Below are positions 22,062 to 33,526 of a stretch of DNA of 64,000 nt, in pieces. The stretch lies in the NCBI GenBank assembly GCA_024291935.2, contig CM044317.1, positions 19,800,230 to 19,864,229 of the forward strand, read 5' to 3'. Every line of letters starts with the position of its first letter. Position 1 is the first letter of the stretch. The translations under genes were made by a program, and so were the position numbers. This stretch comes from Okapia johnstoni. Its lineage: Eukaryota; Chordata; Mammalia; Artiodactyla; Giraffidae. The notes below the pieces were generated by a model. It had not been told where the DNA came from. It saw only the letters and a list, made by a program, of their open reading frames with translations, and made no database searches.

Positions 22062-22169
22062 GAAATTCAGTCACAAGGACTTTGTGTCTTAATATCGTCC
22101 CTCAAGGAAGTTTTCCTTGAATTGGAAAAAAAAATTGATTCTTTCTAAATGGTCCCACAAGACTCCGCA

Positions 22170-22330
22170 TTTACCTCTGACCAAGCTCTTAACTCTCTGT
22201 ATTGTTAATATCCATGTCTGTCTTATCAGATTACTGACTTCTTAAAGACAAGGTTAGTCCTGTATGTTTATCTGTATCTCCTTTATAAGTAGGATGTCAG
22301 TACAGGTTTGATAAATAATGAATGACTTCA
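22170..22330 (+). mobile_element. L2 LINE 3' end fragment
   Basis: ACTTCTTAAAGACAAGG, TATCTGTATCTCCT and GATAAATAATGAATGA correspond in order to the terminal L2 consensus. Confidence 0.6.
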
Positions 22331-22474
22331 TGTATTCAGTTTGGAGATGTTTAATCTTTTGGACAAATGTCATAAGATTCTGCAATATAAAACTATATTG
22401 TCAATTTAATAGTTTCACATTTGGAAAGATAGCTGTCAAGTTATAGCAACTTCATGTCTTTGGTCAAAAGGTAT

Positions 22475-23853
22475 GTGGCAAATTTGAAAAACCCAGCAGT
22501 GGCCACAGGACTGGAAGAGGTCAGTTTTCATTCCAATTCCAAAAAATGGTAATGCCAAGGAATGTTCAAACTATTGCACAGTTGCACTCATCTCATATGC
22601 TAGCAAAATAATGCTCAAAATTCTCCAAACTAGGTTTCAGCAGTACATGAACTGAGAACTTCCAGATGTTCAAGCTGGATTTAGAAAAGGAGGAGAAACC
22701 AGAGATCAAATTATCAGCATTCATTGGATCATAGAAAAAGCAAGAGAATTCCAGAAGAACATCTACTTCTGCTTCATTGACTATGCTAAAGCCTTTGACT
22801 GTATGGATCACAACTAACTGTGGAAAATTCTGAAAGAGACTGAAATACCAGACCACCTTACCTATCTCCTGCGAAACTTGTATGTAGGTCAAGAAGCAAC
22901 AGTTAGAACTGGACATGGAAAGACAGACTGGTTCCAAGTTGGGAAAGAAGTACATCAAGGCTGTATATTGTCACTGTGCTTATTTAACTTATATGCAGAG
23001 TACATCATGCAAAATGCTTGGCTGGATGAAACACAAGCTGGAATCAAGATTGCAAGCAGAAATATCAATAACCTCAGATATGCAGATGGCATCACCCTTA
23101 TGGCAGAAAGTGAAGGGGAACTAAAGAGCATCTTGATGAAGGTGAAAGAAGAGAGTGAAAAAGCTGGCTTCAAAATCAACATTCAAAAACCTAAAACCAT
23201 GGCATCCTGTCCTATCACTTCATGGCAAATAGATGGGGAAAAAGTGGAAACAGTGACAAATTTGGTTTTCTTGGGCTCCAAAATCACTGCAGATGGTGAT
23301 TGCAGCCATAAAATTAAAAGATGCTTGCTCCTGGGAAGAAAATCTATGACAAACCTAGACAGTATATTAAAAGGCAAAGACATCACTTTGCTGACAAAGT
23401 TCTGTATAGTCAAAGCTATGGTTTTTCCAGTAGCCATGTATGGATGTGATTTGGACCATAAAGAAGGCTGAGCACTGAAGAATTGATGCTTTTGAACTGT
23501 GCTGCTGGAGAAGACTCTTGAGAGTCCCTTGGTAAGCAAGGAGAACAAAACAGTCAATCTTAAAGGACATCAACCATGAATATTCATTGGAAGCCCTGAT
23601 GCTGAAGCTGAAGCTCCAATACTTTGGCCACCTGATGCAAAGAGCTTACTCATTGGAAAAGACCTTGATGCTGGGAAAGATTGAAGGCAGGAGGATAAGG
23701 GGACAACAGAGGATGAGATGGTTGGATGGCTTCACTGACTCAATGGACATGAGTTTGAGCAAACTCTGGGACTTGGTGATGGACAGGGAAGCCTGGTGTG
23801 TTGCAGTCCATGGGATTGCAAGGAGTAGGACACAACTGAGTGACTAAGCAACA
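22475..23853 (+). mobile_element. BovB LINE, reverse transcriptase half
   Basis: Begins upstream of the RT domain (ACCCAGCAGTGGCC near 22490), includes FCFIDYAKAFDC near 22769, and ends with the RTE 3' end. The longest surviving frame is 22878-23471. Its catalytic motif reads YADG (23079-23090) instead of YADD, so the RT would be inactive. A stop follows GCTGAGCAC at 23469-23471. Confidence 0.92.
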
Positions 23854-24056
23854 ATACATTTAAAATATTAGAAACAGTAAGAACCTAGCAAGTTTTCTGA
23901 GTATAAAATACATTTTAAAGGCTCATCTCATTTCAATATACAAGCAAAACCAGGTAGAATATATAATTTAGTTTAAAAGATAGCATTTAAATAACATTTA
24001 AATAATAAATAGTCTAATGATTTAAGAAAATTTAAGGAAAAAGACTCAAATAATGT

Positions 24057-24263
24057 ATGCTCAGTCGCTAGGTTGTGGCTGACTCTTTGGAACTCCATGG
24101 ACTGTAGCCCACCAGGCTCCTCTGTCCATGGGGTTTCTCAGGCAGGAATACTGGAGTGGGTTGCCATTTCCTTCTCCAGGAGATCTTCCTGACCCAGGGA
24201 TCGAACCCATGCCTCCTGCATTGCCAGGCAGGTTCTTTACCAGTGAGCCACCAGAGAAGCCCC
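24057..24263 (-). mobile_element. Bov-tA SINE
   Basis: Full-length minus copy with the B-box remnant GGGATCGAACCC near 24198. Confidence 0.93.
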
Positions 24264-24284
24264 TAAAAATGATTAGATGCCACA

Positions 24285-25020
24285 AAAAAAGATTTACAAA
24301 AGACTTCAAGAGCCATTTCATTGAGGAAGTCTCTGTGGTACATCACAGAGACAAACATGTGAAAAGATACTCTAACTCATTAGTGGGCAGAGAAATTAAC
24401 TACAATACCTTCTCTTCTTACCAGATTTGCAAAAATTAAGTGTTGTCAGTGATATGGAGTTACCAGTACACTTATGCACTCCTGGTAGTGTGTAATCACT
24501 TCAGAAAACAATTTAGCATTATCTAATAGAGTTGATTTCATTTAGTGAATGCAGCTCAAAAATTCCACTGGTGGAATATCTAGGAAATGCCCTAGAGAAA
24601 CACTTTTGACATATACAAATGTCTATCCACACCAGAATGGGAAAAATACAAGATAATCATATGATATATTACTATCTATCAGGGGAACTGAATGCATTTC
24701 AGCTGCCTGTAGAAACATAGATTAATATCAAGAACAAAACTGAAGAAAAAAAGCATAGATGAAGATGATATATATATATATATATACTATGATTCCATTT
24801 ATATAAAGTTTGGAAATAGGAAAAACTAAACACTATATATTTAGGTATAGTCACATATTTAATAAGTCTATCAAGTAAAGTAAACACAAAAATCAGAGTA
24901 GTTATTACAAATTAGAAAGGAAACAATGGGATATGATTTTTAGAAGGACATAGGGAGAACCTGAGAGGTAACAGGAAGTTCTTCATCTACATGGTGAATA
25001 CCTAGGCAGGGCAGCTATTC
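24285..25020 (+). mobile_element. Old L1 (L1M-type) ORF2 end and 3' UTR
   Basis: Diverged plus-strand L1: CTAACTCATTAGTGGGCAG block near 24372, GTTGTCAGTGATATGGAGTT near 24444, ATGATTCCATTTATATAAAG near 24787. A (TA)9 tract lies at 24769-24786. Confidence 0.65.
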
Positions 25021-25044
25021 AGCTGGTACAAACTAGTAACTAAT

Positions 25045-25159
25045 ATATCCTTGTTGTTGTTGTTCAGTTGCTAAGTCATGTCTGATTCTTTGCGATCTCA
25101 TGGACTGCAGCATGCCAGGCTATTCTGTCCTTCTCCAGCTCCCATAGTTTGCTCAAACC
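25045..25159 (-). mobile_element. BovB LINE 3'-terminal fragment
   Basis: Begins at the (GTT)n that marks the antisense BovB 3' end, then GTTCAGTTGCTAAGTCATG, and breaks off after GTTTGCTCAAACC. Confidence 0.82.
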
Positions 25160-25332
25160 AGGGGAAATGTGTTGATGGTTGAGGCTCTGGAGTGAAGAGA
25201 ATGGAGGCAGAATGGACATTGTTCCACATCCTCTGTAGCTGCCAATCAGTGGGAGAGTAGAAAAACAGCTAGACATGCGTGTTAGGCCCCTTTTAATTTT
25301 TTTACTTCAAGTTTAGTCAATCAGCTCTCTTT

Positions 25333-25452
25333 AGAGTGTTAGTAGCTCAGTCACATCCAACTCTTTGCAACCCCATGGACTGTAGTTCACCAGGCTCCTT
25401 TGTCCATGGAATTCTCCAGGCAAGAATACTGGAGTGAGTTGCCATTCCCTTT
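25333..25452 (-). mobile_element. BovA SINE monomer
   Basis: Single BovA body (TAGCTCAGTCACATCCAACTC to GCCATTCCCTTT) without a tRNA head. Confidence 0.85.
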
Positions 25453-25528
25453 AGTAACACATGCTTATTATTTATTCTGAGTTGGGACATGCTCAGCTAT
25501 CCTACCTACAATAAATATAATAATGCTT

Positions 25529-26009
25529 TTGTTCATTCACTAAGTCATGTCCAGCTTTTTGAGACCACATGGACTCTGGCATACCAGGCTTCCCTGTCCT
25601 TCACTATCTCCCAGAGTTTGCTCAGATTCATATCCATTGAGTCGGTGATGCCATCCAACCATCTCATCCTCTGTTGCCCCCTTCTGTTCCTGCCCTCAAT
25701 CTTTCCCAGCATCAGGGTCTTTTCCATGAGTCAGCTCTTCTCATCAGGTGGCCAAAGTATTGGAACTTCAGCTTCAGCATCACTCCTTCCAATGAATACT
25801 CAGGACTGATTTCCTTTGGGATTGACTGGTTTGATCTCCTTGCAGTCCAAGGGACTCTCAGGAGTCTTCTTGACTCCTTCAGGACTCTCAGGAGTCTTCT
25901 CTAGCACAACAATTCAAAAACATCAATTCTTTGGCATTCAGCCTTCTTTGTGGTCCAACTCTTACATCCATACAAGACTATCGGAAAAACCATAGCTTTG
26001 ACTATATGG
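25529..26009 (-). mobile_element. Older antisense BovB, 5' part on plus strand
   Basis: Antisense BovB 3' end through the YGCESW region, up to GACTATATGG at 26009. The same element resumes at 29392 (TATATGGACCTTTG), so it was split by the insertion at 26010-29391. It carries an internal 19-bp direct repeat (GGACTCTCAGGAGTCTTCT at 25852-25870 and 25882-25900). Confidence 0.92.
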
Positions 26010-26095
26010 GTGCTTCCCTGGTGGCTCAGCTGGTAAAGAATCTGCCTGCAATGTGGGAGACTTGGGTTCAATCCCTGGGTTGGAAAGATTCCCTG
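26010..26095 (+). mobile_element. Bov-tA tRNA-like head joined to BovB
   Basis: GCTTCCCTGGTGGCTCAG through the B-box region GGTTCAATCCC and GGTTGGAAAGATTCCCTG, then a switch into BovB-like 5' sequence without the rest of the SINE. The head and the following BovB lie together between one pair of TATATGG duplications. Confidence 0.8.
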
Positions 26096-29000
26096 AAAAC
26101 TGAGTCCCCAAGACCCAATTTCCCACAGAGTCAGTCTCTCCCATCAGGAAGCTTCTATAAGCCTCTTATCCTTATCCATCAGAGGGCAGACAGAATGAAA
26201 ACCACAATCAGAAAACTAATCAAACTGATCACATGGACCACAGCCTTGTCTAACTCAATGAAACTATGAGCTATGCTGTGTAGAGCCACGCAAGACGGAT
26301 GGGGCAAGGTGGAGAATTCTGACAAAATGTGGTCCACTGGAGAAGGGAATGGCGAACTACTTCACTAGTCTTGCCTTGAAAAACTCATGAACAGTATGAA
26401 AGGCAAAAAGATATGACACTGAGAGATGAACTCTCCAGGCCAGTAGGTGCTCAATATGCTACTGGAGAAGAGTGGAGAAATAACTCCAGAAAGAATGAAG
26501 AGATGGAGACAAAGTGAAAACAATACCCAGTTGTTGATGTGACTGGTAATGGAGGTAAAGTCTGATGCTGTAAGAACAATATTGCACAGGAACCTGGAAT
26601 GTTAGGTCCATGAATCAAGGTAAATTGGAAGTGGTCAAACAGGAGATGGCAAGAGTAAACATCAACATTTTAGGAATCAGAGAACTGAAACGGACTGGAA
26701 TGGGTGAATTTAATTCAGATGACCACTATATCTACTATTGTGGGTGAGAATCACTTAGAAGTAATGGAGTAGCCCTCATAGTCAACAAAAGAGTCCAAAA
26801 TGCATTACTTGGGAGCAGTCTCAAAAATGAAAGAACGATCTGTGTTCATTTCCAAGGCAAACTATTCAATATCACAGTAATCCAATCTATGCCCCAACCA
26901 GTAATGCTAAAGAAGCTGAAATTGATTAGTTCTATGAAGACCTACAAGACCTTCTAGAACTAACACCCAAAAAAGATGTCTTTTTGATCATAGGGGACTG
27001 GAATGCAAAAGTAGGAAGTCAAGAGATACCTGGAGTAACAGGCAAATTTGGCCTTGGATTACAAAATGAAGCAGGGCAAAGGCTAACAGAGTTTTGCCAA
27101 GAGAACACACTGGTCATAGTAAACACCCGCTTCCAACAACACATGAGAAGACTCTACACATGGACATCACCAGATGGTCAATACTGAAATCAGATTGATT
27201 ATATCCTTTGCAGCCAAAGATGGAGAAGCTCTACACAGTCAGCAAAAACAAGACCGGGAGCTGACTGTGGCTCAGATCATGAACTCCTTACTGCCAAATT
27301 CAGACTTAAACTGAAGAAAGTGCGGAAAACCTCTAGACTATTCAGGTATGACCTAAGTCAAATCCCTTATGATTATACAGGAGAAGTGACAAATAGATTC
27401 AAAGGATTAGATCTGATAGACAGAGTGCCTGATGAACTATGGATGGAGGTTTATGACATTGTACAGCAGGCAGTGATCAAGACCATTCCCAAGAAAAAGA
27501 AATGCAAAAAGGCAAAATGATTGTCTGAGTACGCCTTACAAATAGCTCTGAAAAGAACAGAAGTGAAAGGCAAAGGAGAAAAGAAAAGATATACCCATTT
27601 GAATGCAGAGTTCCAAAGAATAGCAAGGAGAGATAAGAAAGCCTTCCTCAGGGATCAGTGCAAAGAAATAGAGGAAAATAACAGAATGGGAAAGACTAGA
27701 GATCTCTTCAAGAAAATTATAGATACCAAGGCAACATTTCATGCAAAGATGGGCACAATAAAGGACCGCAATAGTATGGACCTAACAGAAGCTGAATATA
27801 TTAAGAAGAGGTGGCAAGAGTATACAGAAAAACTATACAAAAAAAGATGTTCATGACCCAGATAACCACGATTGTGTGATCACTCACCTAGAGTCTGGCA
27901 TCCTGGAATGTGAAGTCAAGTGGGCCTAAGGAAGCATCACCACAAAAAATGCTAGTGGAAGTAATGGAATTCCAGTTGAACTTTTTCAAATCCTAAAAGA
28001 TGATGCTGTGAAAGTGCTGCACTCAATATGCCAGCAAATTTGGAAAACATAGAAGTGACCACAGGACTGAAAAAGGTCAGTTTTCATTCCAATCCCAGAG
28101 AAGGGCAATGCCAAAGAATGTTCAAGCTATCACACAGTTGCACCCATCTCTCACACTAGCAAAGTAATGCTCAAATTTTCCAAGCCAGATTTCAGGAGTA
28201 CATGAGTCGTGAACTTCCAGATGTTCAAGCTGGATTTAGAAAAGGCAGAAGAAACAGAGTTCACATTGTCAACATCTGTTGAATCAGAGAAAAGGCAAGA
28301 GAATTCCAAAAAAACATCTACTTCTGCTTTATTGACTATGCCAAAGCCTTTGACTGTGTGGATCACAACAAACAGTGGAAAATTCTTAAAGAGATGGGAA
28401 TACCAGACCACATGACTGCCTCCTGAGAAATCTGTATGCAGGTCAAGAAGCAACAGTTAGAACTAGACATGGAACAATGGACTGGTTCCAGTTGGGAAAG
28501 GGGTACGTCAAGGCTGTATATTGTAACCCTGCTTATTTAACTTATATGCAGAGTATGTCATGCGAAATGCCGGACTGGATGCAGCACAAGCTGGAATCAA
28601 GATTGCTGGGAGAAATATCAATAAACTCAGATATGCAGATGACACCACTCTTAGGGCAGAAAGTGAAGAGGAACTAAAGAGCCTCTTGATAAAGGTGAAA
28701 GAAGAGAGTTAAAAAGCTATCTTAAAACTCAACATTCAGAAACTAAGATCATGGCATCTGGTCCCATCACTTCATGGCAAATAGATAGGGAAACAGTGGC
28801 TGACTTTATTTTTGAGGGCTCTAAAATCACTGCAGATGGTAACTGCAGCCATGAAATTAAAAGATGCTTGCTTCTTGGAAGAAAAGCTATGACCAACCTG
28901 GATAGCATATTAAAAAGCAGAGACGTTACTTTGCCAACAAAGGTCCGTCTATTCAAGGTTTTGTTTTTTCCAGTAGTCATGTATGGATGTGAGAGTTAGA

Positions 29001-29391
29001 CCTTAAAGAAAGCTGAGCATGGAAGAATTGATGCTTTTGAACTGTGGTGTTGGAGAAGACTCTTCAGAGTCCCTTGGATTGCAAGGAGATCCAACCAGTT
29101 CATCCTAAAGGAAATCAGTCCTGGATATTCATTTGAAGGACTGATGCTGAAGTTGAAACTCCAATACTTTGGCCACTTGATTTGAAGAACTGACTCATTT
29201 GAAAAGACCCTGATGCTGGAAAAGATTGAAGGCAGTAGGAGAGGAGTACGACAGAGGATGAGATGGTTGGATGGCATCACCGACTCAATGGACGTGATTT
29301 TGAGCAAGCTCCTGAAGTTGGTGATAGACAGGGAAGCCTGGCATGGGGTTGCAAAGAGTTGGACATGACTGAGAAACTGAACTGAACTGAA
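26096..29391 (+). mobile_element. Near-full-length BovB LINE
   Basis: About 3.3 kb, close to the full length of BovB. In order: 5' region (26096-26590); APE-type endonuclease with GDWNAKVG near 26996; linker; RT with FCFIDYAKAFDCVDH near 28325 and intact YADD codons at 28632-28643; C-terminal region; and the GAACT-repeat 3' end (29375-29390). The ORF is dead: TGA at 27185-27187 (CGA decay), TGA at 27518-27520 (in place of TGG), and an extra A in the run at 27838-27845 shifts the frame. Inserted into an antisense BovB with TATATGG at 26003-26009 and 29392-29398. Confidence 0.93.
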
Positions 29392-29540
29392 TATATGGAC
29401 CTTTGTCAACAAAGTGATGTCTCTGCTTTTTAATATGCTGTCTAGTTTTGTCATAGTTTTTATTTCAAGAAGCTAGCATCTTTAAATTTCATGACTGCAG
29501 TCACCATCCGTAGTGATTTTGGAGCCCAAGTCTCTGCCAA
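29392..29540 (-). mobile_element. Older antisense BovB, continuation
   Basis: TATATGGACCTTTGTCAAC to GATTTTGGAGCCCAAG: the antisense BovB sequence that should follow 26009. Confidence 0.92.
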
Positions 29541-30054
29541 AATGATGTCAAATTGAATCTTTGGCCTCGATTTTTAACTCTTCTATTATTAGATATACAT
29601 AGAAATAGAAATCTGACAGTAATGATAGCAGGGGTTATTGTAATTTTATAAAGCATATATTTTTCTTTTTTCACTTAATAAGCATATATTACTAAAATAA
29701 TACAACCTTGTGTAATACTATGAAGTAGAAATAAAGATAAATTAGTCTCAAGCATTTTTCCTCAAAGAGTACAGAGTCTAAGAGCAAAGATAAAGACATT
29801 GTACAGAATGTTTACTAAGCTTTCATTTCTTTCATCTTCACAAACTGTTGTTTTACGCATTTGTTAATAAAAATAATCAAAAACACTTAAATGCTATTTT
29901 AAGTGCTTCATTTTCTATTTAAAGTAGGAGTTTTTTTATTATCTACTTCAATAGGCGAAAGAGTCAGCTGTCAAAGTAGTATAAAGAACATGAAGATAGA
30001 AAGCTGCCAATTTTTGTTTTATTATGAAAGAAAAGCAGTCAATGACTCAGCGCA
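29541..30054. other. Unassigned AT-rich sequence
   Basis: No supported feature. Confidence 0.4.
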
Positions 30055-30160
30055 TTTTCTTTCTGCCACTAAATGACCCTATGACCTTCAGGAAGTCAAT
30101 TCATCCCTAAGGTCTTTGGTTTCTTGTCATCTGCATACCTTATCCCAGTGTAGATTCCAA
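30055..30160 (+). mobile_element. MIR SINE fragment
   Basis: CTGCCACTAAATGACC, ATGACCTTCAGGAAGTCA and GTTTCTTGTCATCTGCA match the MIR central order. Confidence 0.6.
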
Positions 30161-30739
30161 GTTTGGGGTTTATTTTAAGGTTTGTCTTCATTGTCTCTCC
30201 TTGTCTTTCTGTTCAAATACCTTTCTTTGATTTTTCCCGGGAAGACATCCTGGTGCCCTGAACGAGTCTGACACCCCAAACAGAGCCTGGTCTCTGGAAT
30301 CTGGACTCTCCCAAATCTCTTCTCACTCTGCTTCCCTGGGTCTCTGTCCCCTACTCCCTTCTCTCAATCCTATTTTCTACTTCCAAGGACTTAGCTACCC
30401 ACAAAAACTAACATGAACCGATGTGTTCATAAGCCTGTTGCTTTATTTCCATCTTAAGTAACACAAATGTAGGACAAGCATAGTTTTATGGAAGAAATTT
30501 CTTCCCACAAAGAGCACTGCTAAAAAGGTGAACATGAAGTTCCTTGGTTTGTAGGATGACAGGGGAAGTCCTTCATCTCTGGCCAATCGGTTGGCTGTTC
30601 CTAGGACAGAGAATGGATAATTTCAAGAGAACACCTGCCATAATATCTTCTCCTTTCAATAACACCTCTCCACTTAGCCAAATTTAATATCCTCCTGAGC
30701 TTACATTGGTTATATAACAGTGCATAATGAAAGGGTGTT
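30161..30739. other. Unassigned, partly CT-rich sequence
   Basis: No gene or repeat recognised. Confidence 0.4.
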
Positions 30740-31650
30740 GAAATTTGATCAAATACTTTTTATATATGTAACGAATCATATGGTTCCCTCTTTTCTTTCA
30801 TAACTGTGCTGAATTATGTCAACTGTTTTTGAATGTTAAGCCAAACTTGCATTCTGGGAATAAACCCAACTTTTTATGATATGCTACCATTTCTGCATAT
30901 CCCTAAATTTGATTTGCTAATATTTTGGTTAGGATTTTTTGCATTTGTAATTTTCCTTTCTTGCAATGTCTCTGTAAGTTTTGGTATCAAAGTTATGCTG
31001 TACTCATAAATAAATTGGGAAATATTTCTTCTGTTACTTCTCTAGAAGACTTTATGCATTTTTAGTGTTATCTCTTACTGAAAAGTTTGTAGATTTCATT
31101 GCGAAAGTTATCGAGCAATTTTATTGAATGGCTTTTAAATTATATTTTTATTTTATATTTTACTAGTAAGATTTTGTATTTCTTTGTATCAATTTTTTGA
31201 TGTATTTTTTTCAAGGAATTGTTCCATTTCATTTAAAATTTCAAATTGATTAATGTAAAATTGGTTATGATATATTTTAGTTATCCTTTTAATGAATAAA
31301 ATAACTATAATGCTTCCTTTTCCATTCCTGGTGTTTTTAATTCACAACCATCTTGTGAATTACAAAGAGTTTTTCATTTTTATTGAACTTTTCAAAGAAG
31401 TAATTTTTGACTATGTTGATTGTCTCTATTGCATGGGTATTTTAAGTTTTATTCTTTGAGTTTAATTTATTATTTTTGTAATATATTTATATGGATACTT
31501 ATGTCATTGATTTTCAGCCTCTTTTATTTCTCACACATGTATTTGGAAACAAATTTTGAAGTGTGGTTTTAGAGGCATCACAGGTGAATGATATGATCAT
31601 TTAATGAAATATATGGTCTAATTCCCACTGTAATTTCTTCTTTGATCAAT
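30740..31650 (-). mobile_element. Old L1 ORF2, antisense (segment 1)
   Basis: Antisense L1 ORF2: CTTGCATTCTGGGAATAAACCC near 30847, GATTTGCTAATATTTTGG near 30908, CTTTTCAAAGAAGTAATTTTTGA near 31388. Split from its continuation at 32186 by an LTR. Confidence 0.75.
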
Positions 31651-32185
31651 GGTGTGCAGAAAGGAATTAAAGAAATCCAACTGCTAGCCTTTGAAAGGCC
31701 TACAACCAAAATTGGCCCTTGGCTGGCATCTAGGAACTTAGATCAGGGGAGTTTCCACCATTCTCAGAACTGATAAGAGTGGCTTACTCAGCCTAATCTA
31801 TACAAACAACATGGTTTATGCTGATGAACTGCTGTCCTCGTGGGAGTCTGGGATTTGGGGACATACAGGAAGAAGCTGGTCTGACCAGCCTCCAGTAAAA
31901 ACCCCAGGCACTGAGTCTCTATTGGAGTCACTGGTTGGCAGTAGTTCACACATGTGGTCACATTTGTTGGGGGAATTAAGCGCATTATGTGTGACTCCAT
32001 TGAGGGAGAGTTCTGGCAGCCTGCACCTGATTTCCCCCAGATTTTGCCCCAAGTACCTTTCCCTTCGCTGATTTTTTTCTGTATATAATAAATCATAGCT
32101 TTGAGTATGACTATATGCTGCATTCTGTGAGTCCTCATAGTAAATCATTGAACTTGAGAATGGCCCTGGGGACCGTCAATACATA
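31651..32185 (+). mobile_element. Solo LTR of an old endogenous retrovirus (family unassigned)
   Basis: Interrupts the antisense L1. It has an LTR-like 3' half: a promoter/polyadenylation region with AATAAA at 32087-32092, then GAGTATGACTATATGC, GTGAGTCCTC and the terminal GGCCCTGGGGACCGTCA. No gag, pol or env sequence adjoins it. Ends are approximate; TCAAT-like bases on both sides may be the target duplication. Confidence 0.65.
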
Positions 32186-32705
32186 TGAGTTCAAACATTA
32201 GGAGATTTCTCTCTTTTAAATGCATCTGTTTTGCTTCATTGCACTTAATTGTCAGAGAATGTGAGATGAATGATTCTAATTTTCTGAAATTTATTTAAAC
32301 TGGCTATATGAAAAGTCTATATGAATAAGTTTTCCATATGTAGTTGTAAGGTATATTTATTTTGAATCAGTGGGCAGTGTTTATATAAATCTACTAAGTC
32401 AAGTTTGTTAATTTTAGTTTTTAAATTTGCTGATTTTTTGCATGTTCTACCAGTTAAAGAAATGCATTAAAATAACCTACCATGATTGTAAATTTATGTA
32501 TTTTTCTTGCTTTAAAAATGATATCCATGTTGCTTTGCATATTTTAAAGCTATGTTAGTTATATTATTACTTGCATTAAATATAGAACAGATAACATCTT
32601 CCTCATAGACTGACCATTTTACTATAATGAAACTTCTTATCACTAATATTTCTTGCTTTAAAATCAAAACATTATCTTCTCATGTTAGTGTATGTGTATG
32701 TTGCA
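32186..32705 (-). mobile_element. Old L1 ORF2, antisense (segment 2)
   Basis: Continues the same L1, e.g. CTTGCTTTAAAATCAAAAC near 32652. Interrupted at 32705 by a BovB insertion. Confidence 0.65.
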
Positions 32706-33423
32706 AAGTGAAAGAGGAGAGTGGAAAAAGTTGGCTTAAAGCTCAACATTCAGAAAACAAACATCATGGCATCTGGTCCCATTACTTCATGGGAAATAGA
32801 TGGGGAAACAGTGGAAACAGTGGCTGACTATTTTTTGGGCTCCAAAATCACTGAAGATGGTGATAGCAGCCATGAAATTAAAAGACGCTTGCTCCTTGGA
32901 AGAAAAGTTATGACCAACCTAGATAGCATATTAAAAAGCAGAGACATTACTTTGTCAACAAAGGCCTGTCTAGTCAAGGCTATGGTTTTTCCAGTGGTCA
33001 TGTATGGATGTGAGAGTTGGACTACAAAGAAAGCTGAGCGGGGAAGAATTGATGCTTTTGAACTGTGGTGTTGGAGAAGACTCTTGAGAGTCCCTTGGAC
33101 TGCAAGGAGATCCAACCAGTTCATCCTAAAGGAGATCAGTCCTGGGTGTTCGTTGGTAAGACTGATGTTGAAGCTGAAACTCCAATACTTTGGCCACCTG
33201 ATGCGAAGAGCTGACTCATTGGAAAAGACCTTGATGCTGGGAAAGGTTGAAGGCAGGAGGAGGGGATGACAGAGGATGAGATGGTTGAATGGCATCGCCG
33301 ACTCAATGGACACGAGTTTGGTTAAACTCCAGGAGTTGGTGATGGACAGGGAGGTCTGGCGAGCTGCAGTCCATGGGGTCACAAAGAGTCGTACACGACT
33401 GCCGACTGAACTGAACTGAACTG
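32706..33423 (+). mobile_element. BovB LINE 3' fragment
   Basis: Starts mid-RT (GTGAAAGAGGAGAGTGG) and ends in GAACT repeats. Target duplication ATGTTGCA at 32698-32705 and 33424-33431. One 182-codon frame (32721-33269) stays open through YGCESW and the C-terminal region, so it is a comparatively well preserved copy. Confidence 0.93.
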
Positions 33424-33526
33424 ATGTTGCATGTGTGTTTTTTCTTTAGGTTTGCAAGGTACATATCTTTCCTATTCAGTGATATTGTATCTTTCTGTGT
33501 CTTTATATTTAGGTATGACTTTGTGG
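33424..33526 (-). mobile_element. Old L1 ORF2, antisense (segment 3)
   Basis: Short continuation of the L1 after the BovB (GCAAGGTACATATCTTTCC near 33456, CTGTGTCTTTATATTTAGG near 33495). Confidence 0.5.

Noticed and set aside
22878..23471. 197-codon reverse transcriptase frame as an active element
   Set aside because: The catalytic YADD is YADG, the 5' half is missing, and stops lie on both sides.
26096..29391. Near-full-length BovB as a live retrotransposon
   Set aside because: Nonsense codons at 27185 and 27518, a frameshift near 27840 and further breaks make it non-coding.
32721..33269. 182-codon open frame as a host gene or domesticated reverse transcriptase
   Set aside because: It is the C-terminal part of a 5'-truncated BovB with its own target-site duplication and lacks the catalytic core.
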